NCBI GenBank assembly: GCA_022414725.1
Contig: CM039462.1
Location: 7,262,335 to 7,326,334 of the forward strand
Reading direction: 5' to 3'
DNA length: 64,000 bases
Source of the DNA: Microglena sp. YARC
Lineage: Eukaryota; Chlorophyta; Chlorophyceae; Chlamydomonadales; Chlamydomonadaceae
Of the stretch, positions 34,501 to 48,000 are shown piece by piece (position 1 is the stretch's first letter; the number at the start of each line of letters is the position of its first letter). The notes under the pieces were generated by a model. It did not search any database, was not told the origin of the DNA, and was given only the letters and a program-made list of their open reading frames with translations. The position numbers were made by a program, and so were the translations under genes.

Positions 34501-37500
34501 GAAATGGCTTCCAACAAAAATCAGGTTTGTTACGAAAATAGGCATGGGCATACACGCAGTTCAGAGTTAGATGCTGTTGGATGCGTTCTTAGTTCCCCTT
34601 TTCAGCTACAAGCAGCTGCTCCTAGGCAGCTTCCTTAACCTCCACCACCATTAACCTCCACCACCCTCAACCTTTGCCACCATTGTCCATTGGTATAGTC
34701 CGAGGACCCCCTATGAATAGGTTTCTTAAGCCTCGTCGCTGGGCTTTCTGTTTTCTGACGGTTGAGCAGGCAGCAAGTATGTGAGGATCAGTGATGAGCA
34801 GTACCTGAGCAGTGCAAGAGCAGTACAAGAGCAGTGCATTGCACCCGTGTGCCTAATCAGGTGAGGATCAGTGATTAGCAGTACCTGAGCAGTGCAAAAG
34901 CAGTACAAGAGCTGTGCATTGCACCCGTGTGCCTAAACAGGTGATGATCAGAGATAAGCAGTACATGAGCAGTGCAAGAGCAGTACAAGAGCAGTGCGTT
35001 GCACCCGTGTGCCTAAACAGGCAGCCACCTCTCACCTGATCTCTACCAGCTGATGATGCTTGGTGAGGCAGCGTTGCACCAGTCGTGTCACCAAGCCAAA
35101 GTTGACCCTGGCCATGTAGCCTCGCCAGTGCGCCTGCAAGGGTGATTAGCATCCATGGCCACAGGTGTGGGTGAGTGGGTGGGTGGGGGAGATTTTGTTG
35201 TTGGGGGTGCTTGGTTTTTGGGTGTGTGTTGGGGGGCGAGGGGGGGGGAGATTTGTTTCTGTCCCTGCAAGCATTCATGGCTACATGTGAGTTGGGACCG
35301 GCATATCATATGATTAAGATCAGGTTCATGTAGGTGGGTTGAGATGGGTGGTGGGGAGGTGGTGGTGGTGGTGTGTGTGTGTGTGTGACTGTGTGCGTGT
35401 GTGGGGGGGATATAACCAAGTTCAGGTTTAAGTAGGTGGAACGTGCAACGTTACCTATAATCATTAGGGATCGGCATATCATATGATATTGACCAAAGGC
35501 GAGTTTGATATCATACAAAATGCATCATATGATATTGTATATAAATGGTAACTTGAGACTAGCCATACTGCCAGCATCATATGATGACATGATATGATAT
35601 GATATCATATTGTCGGTCCCTAAGAGTGATGCAAAGGGAGGTCTCAGAAGACCAACGCAATTAGAGGTTAAAGTGAGACAAAGACAGAATACAGTGAGAC
35701 AAAAATAAATGTGTGTCAAAAGTGATGTGTGATAAAAGAGTGGTACATGAAGGATTAGAGTGAGGCAAAAAGAGATGCGTGATAAAAGAGTGGTAAATTG
35801 GAGAGTGAGAAAGATTGCAAGAGTGATGCATGAGGTGCCAGAAGACCAACAAAATGACCTAACCTACATGATTACCGCGGGCTAGAATCCCTACGGGTGC
35901 GCTTGAGTGTTCACGGTCGCTGTCAACCGCCATGGTAGCTTTGTCTAGGTAAAGTAGCAGTTCATTCCCTACCGCCGTAAGACGGGCCCCCCTTAATACC
36001 ACTCTCCACCGCTAAAAAAACAGGAGTCACCTGGATGATAGAAGCAGAAGTCTGGCGGGCAACTTCCAGGGCACGTGCACGCTCCACGGCCTGCTTCTCA
36101 CACATTTGTTTATATTGACACCGAGCAACGTGACCCTTCCAAAAGGCTTGGATCAAAGTCGCACTCCGCTTTCGCACAATCTCGTGGCCTGCAGTGTGCA
36201 GTGTGTTGGATAGCACCATTGATTTGCAGTTTTTATGGCAATACAAAGAATGAATGAAGAGGTGGCTTTTCTACTCTCAGGAGTATAGTACGCCTTATTA
36301 CGAGGAGTGAGGTTGAGCTGACCAATTTGGTCAATGGAAGTACCCTGGTCGCACTGCCTTTCCGCACCACCTTGTAGCCTGTAGTGTGTTGGATAGACAA
36401 ATCAATCAATCAATAGTACGCCTTATTACGAGGAGTGAGGTTGAGGCGGCCAGCCCGTTCGCTTGCACTGGGGCCAAGCTCCAATTTGTTGGATAGCATG
36501 ATTGATTTGCAGTTTTTATGGAACTACAAATTGAAGAGGTGGCGTTCACCATGGTCAAAACAAGTCCTATGCAGAGTCCAACTAAAACGAGGGCCGGAAT
36601 TGGCCATCTATAGCTTGTAGTTCTCAACGCATTACCGTCCCTACGGCAGCCTGCACCTGTTCAGGTTGTTAAACAGGTGTTCAGGGTGATAAACACCTGT
36701 TCAACACTTACAAGTTTAACCAATGATGGACATGTACAGATGCTTAACCAATGTAGTACTTAAGCAGGTGTTCTACACCCTTAACACCTCTTTAACAACC
36801 TGAACAGGGTGTAGGCTGCCATAGGGTAAACACATGTTCAACACCTACATGCTCACTACTGATGGACTTGTACAGATGCTTAACCAATGGTAATGATAAC
36901 GCCTGGTGGGGCGTGGTGTTAAGGGAGCCTGTTGTACGCGGGTGGGGAGCGGTCTCCTACCTCAACTGGACAAGCTACCATCGCGGTTGACGACGACCTG
37001 CAACGCCAAGAGCGACCCAAGGGGGAATCGAACCCCCAACTCTTTGTTCTCAAAGTGATTTAGTCTACCACTAGACCAATGTGTATCACTGAAAGAGGCT
37101 GCTTAACCAATGTAGTACTTTAGGAAGTGTTTAACGCCTGTCACCATGGTCCAAACAAGTCCTATGCAGCGCAAAATTGGCAGAGAGGGTTGGCAACGGA
37201 ACGACAGGTGGCAACGATGGAGCTTATCTAAGCCAGTTAGTTATGAGACAGTTGGCTGATGTGTCAGGCTTCGTCTCGGTCGTCGGTCAGACGGTCGTCG
37301 GTTGGACAGACGGACAACAGGGTGAATCTGGGGGCTCCCGCCCCCCAGGAGGGAAGGCTCCGCCAAAACAATTGCCCCTGGGATGCAGTTACACTGGTGG
37401 TTCAGGGTACTACTTCTTGCCAAATTGGTCAGCGCTTTTTAGTGCAAAAAGCGCAAAAACTGCGCGCTGCGCCCACAGGGGGTTGAAAAAATGTGCGAAA

Positions 37501-38872
37501 CGCGCAGAGGGGCTCAAAAAGGCAGCGCGGCCCCGAGCTGCCGTCCGCGCTTTGTAGAACCCTGTGGTGGTTGTCCCACACATCAGTTGAACACATGTTA
37601 GTTGACCACACATCAGAGCCAGAGTAGTGTTGTGCCCACCCATCAAGGCCTGAGCCCCACACGCCAGTTGAACACACATCAAAGTCAGAGTAGTGTTGTG
37701 CTCCAAATGTGGCGCCTCAGGGCGGCAGTGATGATCGATGCTGCCCTGTCTTACAAGCTGGCTTCCAGGGTGCGGATACACAGGTGGGCCACGTACATAG
37801 GCTTCGTACAACACGTTACAAAATGGCGATGACAAGCTGATCAGCTCACACTCACCGTATTTCTTCCTCCAAATGTGGCGCCTCAGGGTGGCAGTGATGA
37901 TCGATGCTGCCCTGTCTTACAAGCTGGCTTCCAGGGTGCGGATACACAGGTGGGCCACGTACATAGGCTTCGTACAACACGTTACAAAGTGGCGATGACA
38001 AGCTGATCAGCTCACACTCACCGTATTTCTTCCTCCAAATGTGGCGCCTCAGGGCGGCAGTGATGATTGATGCTGCCCTGTCTTACAAGCTGGCTTCCAG
38101 GGTGCGGATACACAGGTGGGCCACGTACATAGGCTTCGTACAACACGTTACAAAATGGCGATGACAAGCTGATAAGCTCACACTCACCGTATTTCTTCCT
38201 CCAAATGTGGCGCCTCAGGGCGGCAGTGATGATTGATGCTGCCCTGTCTTCCAGGCTGGCTTCCAGGATGCGGTTACAGAGGTGCGCTACATACAAGATG
38301 ACGGAGCGCTCATCAACACCGCCTTGCACAAAGTCTTGAGAGGAAAGCATCTCTGGCACTCGTCCCAGCCTGGCTGCGGCCGCATGGAGAAGCTGGAAAT
38401 TGTGCCTCACGCCCTCCCTGTGAATGAGTGGGTGGGTGGATATGTGGGCAGATAGGTGGGTGGATATGTGGGTGGATATGTGGGTGGATATGTGGGTGGA
38501 TATGTGGGTGGATAGGTGGGCGGATAGGTGGGTGGATGTGTGGGTGGATAGGCGGGTGGATAGGCGGGTGGATAGGCGGGTGGATATGTGGGTGGATATG
38601 TGGGTGGATATGTGGGTGGATATGTGGGTGGATATGTGGGTGGATATGTGGGTGAATGGTGGTGATCACAGACACTCTTCCCAGCCTGGCTGAGGCCGCG
38701 TGGAGGAGCTGGAAAATTTGCCTCACGCCCTCCCTGGGAATGAGTGGGTGGGTGGATAAGTGGGTGGATAGATGGGTGGGTGTTGGTGAACACAGGCACT
38801 CGTCACAGCCTAGCTGCGGCTGCATGGATGAGCTGGAAGTTGTGCCTTGTGACCTCCCTGGGATGGGTTTGA

Positions 38873-38923
<51 letters not shown>

Positions 38924-38970
38924 GGGGGGGATGAAGGGCGTGTGTGTCTGGGACTGGGACTGGGACTGGG

Positions 38971-39001
<31 letters not shown>

Positions 39002-42000
39002 GGAGGTGGGGGGTATGTGTGTGCATGTGTGGGCGGCGTGGGTAGATGAATGAATCGGATGGACGGAGCTCTGCCAGAAAAGCCAAAAAACCTTAACTTG
39101 AGACGCCGCTCATCTCACACACTTACACACATACCACCCCACCCACCAACCCACATAAAAACCCTCTCCCCCACACCCCACCCCACCCACCCACCAACCC
39201 ATACAAATACCCCCCCCCCCACACCACCACCACCACCACACACACACCCCACCCACACACCAACCCATATAAATACCTTCCCACACACACCACCACCACA
39301 CACACACACACCCCACACATACCTGTAAGATTTGAGCAAGCCCTCATCGTCCATATAGCCTCCCGCCTCATAGATGGCGCACCAACCTAGGGGAGTGTCA
39401 TGTAAATTAGTTGCCAAGGTATGATGATGATGTAAATGATGATAATAATGATGATGATAACATTTTCCTGTTGCCCTACTGGACACCAGATGTGCCAGCG
39501 GCTTGATGGAGACAACGGGGACAAGGAACATCATGCCTGAAAAAATAAAATTATACTATATGTATCTCCAAGGGGGGGGGCAAGAAAAAAGCTGCTGTAC
39601 CGCACCTTCGCTTTGGATAGAGCCTATCCTCAAACTATATAAAAAAAAAAGTTTTTTTTTTCAGCCAAAAATAAAGTTGTACAAAAGTTAGAGGGGTCCA
39701 AAGTTTTTTTCAACCAAAGCGGCCCAGATCTTAACTTCACGATAAATCACGTTTGGGTAACCCCATGAAAGATGTAAGAGCATAACTGAAATGGGCTTTA
39801 AAAGATCTTTCGAATGACCCCCATTTTTAGGGGGGGTAGGGTGAGGTAATTGGGTTTTAGGAGGGGGGGAGGGGGGAGGGGGGGTAAAAAAACTTTTAGC
39901 CAACTTTATCTTTCCCCTCTTTTTGTATGAAACGTCCGCAATTCCAACTCCCATCTGAATCGGACACCATATCGAAGGTGCGGTCCAAATCTGTCTTTCT
40001 GCCCCCCCCCCTGTGTATCTCATATAGTTTAATTATCATCAATGCAACGTCCAATTAGCAAAACTATACAGAGACACAGCCTGCGCACAATCAGCATAAC
40101 AATACCGATACACAGCCTGTGCACAATCAGCATAACAATACCGATACACAGCCTGCGCACAATCAGCATAACAATCCCAATACACAGCCTGCGCACAATC
40201 AGCAAAACAATACCAATACACAGACTGCGCACAATCAGCATAAGAATACCGATACACAGCCTGCGCACAATCAGCATAACAATCCCAATACACAGCCTGC
40301 GCACAATCAGCATAACAATCCCAATACACAGCCTGCGCACAATCAGCATAACAATACCAATACACAGCCTGCACACAATCAGCATAAGAATACCGATACA
40401 CAGCCTGCGCACAATCAGCATAACAATCCCAATACACAGCCTGCGCACAATCAGCATAAGAATACCGATACACAGCCTGCGCACAATCAGCATAACAATC
40501 CCAATACACAGCCTGCGCACAATCAGCATAAGAATACCGATACACAGCCTGCGCACAATCGGCATAACAATACCAATACACAGCCTGCGCACAATCAGCA
40601 TAACAATACCGATACACAGCCTGCGCACAATCAGCATAACAATACCAATACACAGCCTGCGCAAAAATCAGCAAAACAATACTGAGACACAGCATGCGCA
40701 CAATCAGCATAACAATACCAATACACAGCCTGCGCACAATCAGCAAAAACAATACTGAGACACAGCCTGCGCACAATCAGCAAAACAAAACCAATACACA
40801 GCATGCGCACAATCAGCAAAACAATACTGAGACACAGCATGCGCACAATCAGCATAACAATACCAATACACAGCCTGCGCACAATCAGCAAAACAATACC
40901 GAGACACAGCATGCGCACAATCAGCATAACAATACCAATACACAGCCTGCGCACAATCAGCAAAACAATACTGAGACACAGCATGCGCACAATCAGCATA
41001 ACAATACCAATACACAGCCTGCGCACAATCAGCAAAACAATACTGAGACACAGCATGTGCACAATCAGCATACCAATACCAATACACAGCCTGCGCACAA
41101 TCAGCAAAACAATACTGAGACACAGCATGCGCACAATCAGCAAAACAATACCAATACACAGCCTGCGCACAATCAGCAAAACAATACTGAGACACAGCAT
41201 GCGCACAATCAGCATACCAATACCAATACACAGCCTGCGCACAATCAGCAAAACAATACTGATACACAGCATGCGCACAATCAGCATAACAATACTGAGA
41301 CACAGCCTGCGCACAATCAGCAAAACAATACTGAGACACAGCCTGCGCACAATCAACAAAACAATACCAATACACAGCCTGCGCACAATCAGCATAAGAA
41401 TACCGATACACAGCCTGCGCACAATCAGCATAACAATACCAATACACAGCCTGCGCACAATCAGCATAAGAATACCGATACACAGCCTGCGCTCAATCAG
41501 CATAACAATCCCAATACACAGCCTGCGCACAATCAGCATAACAATACCAATACACAGCCTGCACACAATCAGCATAAGAATACCGATACACAGCCTGCGC
41601 ACAATCAGCATAACAATCCCAATACACAGCCTGCGCACAATCAGCATAAGAATACCGATACACAGCCTGCGCACAATCAGCATAACAATCCCAATACACA
41701 GCCTGCGCACAATCAGCATAAGAATACCGATACACAGCCTGCGCACAATCGGCATAACAATACCAATACACAGCCTGCGCACAATCAGCATAACAATACC
41801 GATACACAGCCTGCGCACAATCAGCATAACAATACCAATACACAGCCTGCGCAAAAATCAGCAAAACAATACTGAGACACAGCATGCGCACAATCAGCAT
41901 AACAATACCAATACACAGCCTGCGCACAATCAGCAAAACAATACTGAGACACAGCCTGCGCACAATCAGCAAAACAAAACCAATACACAGCATGCGCACA

Positions 42001-45000
42001 ATCAGCAAAACAATACTGAGACACAGCATGCGCACAATCAGCATAACAATACCAATACACAGCCTGCGCACAATCAGCAAAACAATACCGAGACACAGCA
42101 TGCGCACAATCAGCAAAACAATACCAATACACAGCCTGCGCACAATCAGCAAAACAATACTGAGACACAGCATGCGCACAATCAGCATAACAATACCAAT
42201 ACACAGCCTGCGCACAATCAGCAAAACAATACTGAGACACAGCATGTGCACAATCAGCATACCAATACCAATACACAGCCTGCGCACAATCAGCAAAACA
42301 ATACTGAGACACAGCATGCGCACAATCAGCAAAACAATACCAATACACAGCCTGCGCACAATCAGCAAAACAATACTGAGACACAGCATGCGCACAATCA
42401 GCATAACAATACCAATACACAGCCTGCGCACAATCAGCAAAACAATACTGATACACAGCATGCGCACAATCAGCATAACAATACTGAGACACAGCCTGCG
42501 CACAATCAGCAAAACAATACTGAGACACAGCCTGCGCACAATCAGCAAAACAATACTGAGACACAGCCTGCGCACAATCAGCAAAACAATACTGAGACAC
42601 AGCATGCGCACAATCAGCAAAACAATACCAATACACAGCCTGCGCACAATCAGCAAAACAATACTGAGACAACAGCCTGCGCACAATCAGCAAAACAATA
42701 CCAATACACAGCCTGCGCACAATCAGCAAAACAATACTGAGACACAGCATGCGCACAATCAGCAAAACAATACCAATACACAGCCTGCGCACAATCAGCA
42801 AAACAATACTGAGACACAGCCTGCGCACAATCAGCATAACAATACCAATACACAGCCTGCGCACAATCAGCAAAACAATACTGAGACACAGCATGCGCAC
42901 AATCAGCGCACAGTGCGCACAATCAGCAAAACAATACTGAAGACACAGCTCAGCGCACAATCAGCAAAACAATACCAATACAATCAGCCTTGCGCACAAT
43001 CAGCACAAACAATACTGAGACACAGCAGCGCACAATCAGCATGCATGCACAATCAGCACAATACTGAGACACAGCCTGCGCACAATCAGCAAAACAATAC
43101 TGAACACAGTGCGCACAATCAGCAAAACAATACTGAGACACAGCATGCGCACAATCAGCAAAACAATACTGAGACACAGCCTGCGCACAATCAGCAAAAC
43201 AATACTGAGACACAGCCTGCGCACAATCAGCAAAACAATACCACAGCCTGACACAAGCATGCGCACAATCAGCAAAACAATACTGAGACACAGCATGCGC
43301 ACAATCAGCAAAAACAATACCAATGAGACACAGCCTGCGCACATCAGCAAAACAATACTGAGACACAGCCTGCGCACAGAATCAGCAAAAAACAATACTG
43401 AGACACAGCCTGCGCACAATCAGCAAAACAATACTGAGACACAGCCTGCGCACAATCAGCAAAACAATACTGAGACACAGCATGCGCACAATCAGCAAAA
43501 CAATACTGAGACACAGCATGCGCACAATCAGCAAAAACAATACCAGACACAGCACTGCGCACAATCAGCAAAACAATACTGAGACACAGCCTGCGCACAA
43601 TCAGCAAAAACAATACTGAGACACAGCCTGCGCACACAATCAGCAAAACAATACTTGAGACACAGCCTGCGCACAATCAGCAAAAACAATACTGAGACAC
43701 AGCATGCGCACAATCAGCAAAACAATACTGAGACACAGCCTGCGCACAATCAGCAAAACAATACTGAGACACAGCATGCGCACAATCAGCAAAACAATAC
43801 TGAGACACAGCCTGCGCACAATCAGCAAAACAATACTGAGACACAGCATGCGCACAATCAGCAAAACAATACTGAGACACAGCATGCGCACAATCAGCAA
43901 AACAATACTGAGACACAGCCTGCGCACAATCAGCAAAACAATACTGAGACACAGCCTGCGCACAATCAGCAAAACAATACTGAGACACAGCCTGCGCACA
44001 ATCAGCAAAACAATACTGAGACACAGCCTGCGCACAATCAGCAAAACAATACTGAGACACAGCCTGCGCACAATCAGCAAAACAATAGACACAGCCTGCG
44101 CAAATCAGCAAACAATACTGAGGACACAGCCTGCGCACAATCAGCAAAACAATACTGAGACACAGCATGCGCACAATCAGCAAAACAATACTTGAGACAC
44201 AGCCTGCGCACAATCAGCAAAACAATACTGAGACACAGCCTGCGCACAATCAGCAAAACAATACTGAGACACAGCATGCGCACAATCAGCAAAACAATAC
44301 TGAGACACAGCATGCGCACAATCAGCAAAACAATACTGAGACACAGCATGCGCACAATCAGCAAAACAATACTGAGACACAGCCTGCGCACAATCAGCAA
44401 AACAATACTGAGACACAGCCTGCGCACAATCAGCAAAAACAATACTGAGACACAGCAATGCGCACAATCAGCAAAACAATACTGAGACACAGCCTGCGCA
44501 CAATCAGCAAAAAACAATACTGAGACACAGCATGCGCACAATCAGCAAAAACAATACTGAGACACAGCCTGCGCACAATCAGCAAAACAATACTGAGACA
44601 ACAGCCTGCGCACAATCAGCAAAACAATACTGAGAACACAGCCTGCGCACAATCAGCAAAACCAATACTGAGACACAGCCTGCGCACAATCAGCAAAACA
44701 ATACTGAGACACAGCATGCGCACCAATCAGCAAAACAATACTGAGACACAGCCTGCGCACAATCAGCAAAACAATACTGAGACACAGCCCTGCGCACAAT
44801 CAGCCAAAACAATACTGAGACACAGCATGCGCACAATCAGCAAAACAATACTGAGACACAGCCTGCGCACAATCAGCAAAACAATACTGAGACACAGGCA
44901 ATGCGCACAATCAGCAAAACAATACTGAGGACAATCAGCATGCGCACAATCAGGCAAAACAATACTGAGACACAGCATGCGCACAATCAGCAAAACAATA

Positions 45001-48000
45001 CTGAGACACAGCCTGCGCACAATCAGCAAAACAATACTGAGACACAGCATGCGCACAATCAGCAAAACAATACTGAGACACAGCCTGCGCACAATCAGCA
45101 AAAAAATACTGAGACACAGCATGCGCACAATCAGCAAAACAATACTGAGACACAGCCTGCGCACAATCAGCAAAACAATTACTGCACAGCCTGCGCACAA
45201 TCAGCAAAACAATACTGAGACACAGCATGCGCACAATCAGCAAAACAATACTGAGACACAGCATGCGCACAAATCAGCAAAACAATACTGAGACACAGCA
45301 TGCGCACAATCAGCAAAACAATACTGAGACACACAGCCTGCGCACAATCAGCAAAACAATACTGAGACACAGCATCGCGCACAATCAGCAAAACAATACT
45401 GAGACACAGCAATGCGCACAATCAGCAAAAACAATACTGAGACACAGCATGCGCACAATCAGCAAACAAACAATACAGACACAGCATGCGCACAATCAGC
45501 AAAACAATACTGAGACACAGCATGCGGCACAATCAGCAAAACAATACTGCACAGCCTGCGCACAATCAGCAAAACAATACTGAGACACAGCATGCGCACA
45601 ATCAGCAAAACAATACCAATACACAGCCTGCGCACAATCAGCAAAACAATACTGAGACACAGCATGCGCACAATCAGCAAAACAATACTGAGACACAGCC
45701 TGCGCACAATCAGCAAAACAATACTGAGACACAGCCTGCGCACAATCAGCAAAACAATACTGAGACACAGCCTGCGCACAATCAGCAAAACAATACTGAG
45801 ACACAGCATGCGCACAATCAGCAAAACAATACTGAGACACAGCATGCGCACAATCAGCAAAACAATACTGAGACACAGCCTGCGCACAATCAGCAAAACA
45901 ATACCGAGACACAGCCTGCGCACAATCAGCAAAACAATACTGAGACACAGCATGCGCACAATCAGCAAAACAATACTGAGACACAGCATGCGCACAATCA
46001 GCAAAAACAATACTGAGACACAGCCTGCGCACAATCAGCAAAACAATACTGAGACACAGCCTGCGCACAATCAGCAAAACAATACTGAGACACAGCCTGC
46101 GCACAATCAGCAAAACAATACTGAGACACAGCCTGCGCACAATCAGCAAAACAATACTGAGACACAGCCTGCGCACAATCAGCAAAACAATACTGACACA
46201 GCCTGCCGCACAATCAGCAAAACAATACTGAGACACAGCATGCGCACAATCAGCAAAAACAATACTGATACACATGCGCACAATCAGCAAAACAATACTT
46301 GAGACACAGCATGCGCACAATCAGCAAAAAAAATACCTGAGACACAGCCTGCGCACAATCAGCAAAACAAATACTGAGACACAGCCTGCGCACAATCAGC
46401 AAAACAATACTGAGACACAGCATGCGCACAATCAGCAAAACAATACTGAGACACAGCAGCCACTCAGCAAATACCAACAGCCTGCGCACAATCAGCAAAA
46501 CAATACTGAGACACAGCATTGCGCACACTCAGCGCTGCGCACAATCAGCAAAACAATACTGAGACACAGCATGCGCACAATCAGCAAAACAATACAATGA
46601 GACACAGCCTGCGCACAATCAGCAAAACAATACTGAGACACAGCATGCGCACAATTCAGCAAAAACAATACTGAGAACACAGCAATGCGCACAATTCAGC
46701 AAAACAATACTGAGACACAGCCTGCGCACAATCAGCAAAACAATACTGAGACACAGCCTGCGCACAATCAGCAAAACAGATACTGAGACACAGCCTGCGC
46801 ACAATCAGCAAACAATACTGAGACACAGCCTGGCACAATCAGCAAAAACAATACTGAACACAGCCTGCGCACAATCAGCAAAACAATACTGAGACACAGC
46901 CTGCGCACAATCAGCAAAAACAATACTGACACAGCATGCTGCGCACAATCAGCAAAACAATACTGAGACACAGCATGCGCACAATCAGCAAAACAATACC
47001 AATACACAGCATGCGCACAATCAGCAAAACAATACTGAGACACAGCCTGCGCACAATCAGCAAAACAATACCAATGAGACCCACAGCATGCGCACAATCA
47101 GCAAAAGATACTGAGACACAGCATGCGCACAATCAGCAAAACAATACTGAGACACAGCATGCGCACAATCAGCAAAACCAATACTGAGACACAGCCTGCG
47201 CACAATCAGCAAAAACAATCTGAGACACAGCCTGCGCACAATCAGCAAAACAATACTGAGACACAGCATGCGCACAATCAGCAAAACAATACTGAGACAC
47301 AGCATGCGCACATGAGCAAAACAATACTTGAGACACAGCATGCGCACAATCAGCAAAACAATACTGAGACACAGCCTGCGCACAATCAGCAAAACAATAC
47401 TGAGACACAGCATGCGCACAATCAGCAATACAATACTGAGACACAGCCTGCGCACAATCAGCAAAACAATACACAGCCTGCACTGAGCATGCGCACAATC
47501 AGCAAAACAATACTGAGACACAGCATGCGCACAATCAGCATAAACAATACTGGAGACACAGCCTGCGCACAATCAGCAAAACAATACTGAGACAACAGCA
47601 TGCGCACAATTCAGCAAAAAACAATACTGAGACACAGCATGCGCACAATCAGCAAAACAATACTGAGACACAGCATGCGCACAATCAGCAAACAAATACT
47701 GACACAGCATGCGCACAATCAGCAAACAATACTGAGACACAGCATGCGCACAATCAGCAAAACAATACTTAATACACAGCTATGCGCACAATCAGCAAAA
47801 CAATACGAGACACAGCATGCGCACAATCAGCAAAACAATACAGAGACACAGCATGCGCACAAAGCAAAACAATACTGAGACACAGCATGCGCACAATCAG
47901 GCAAAACAATACTGAGACACAGCATGCGCACAATCAGCAAAAAACAATACTGAGACACGCACAACAGCAAAACAATACACACAGCATGCGCACAAATCAG

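Noticed and set aside
31195..34560. Extra tandem IQ exons
   Set aside because: The repeated blocks keep acceptors and part of the coding sequence but lack donors, and some contain stops, so only exons l and m were called.
36990..37085. Functional tRNA gene on the minus strand
   Set aside because: A and B boxes are good, but the 5' and 3' ends cannot form a 7-bp acceptor stem and a SINE body follows directly.
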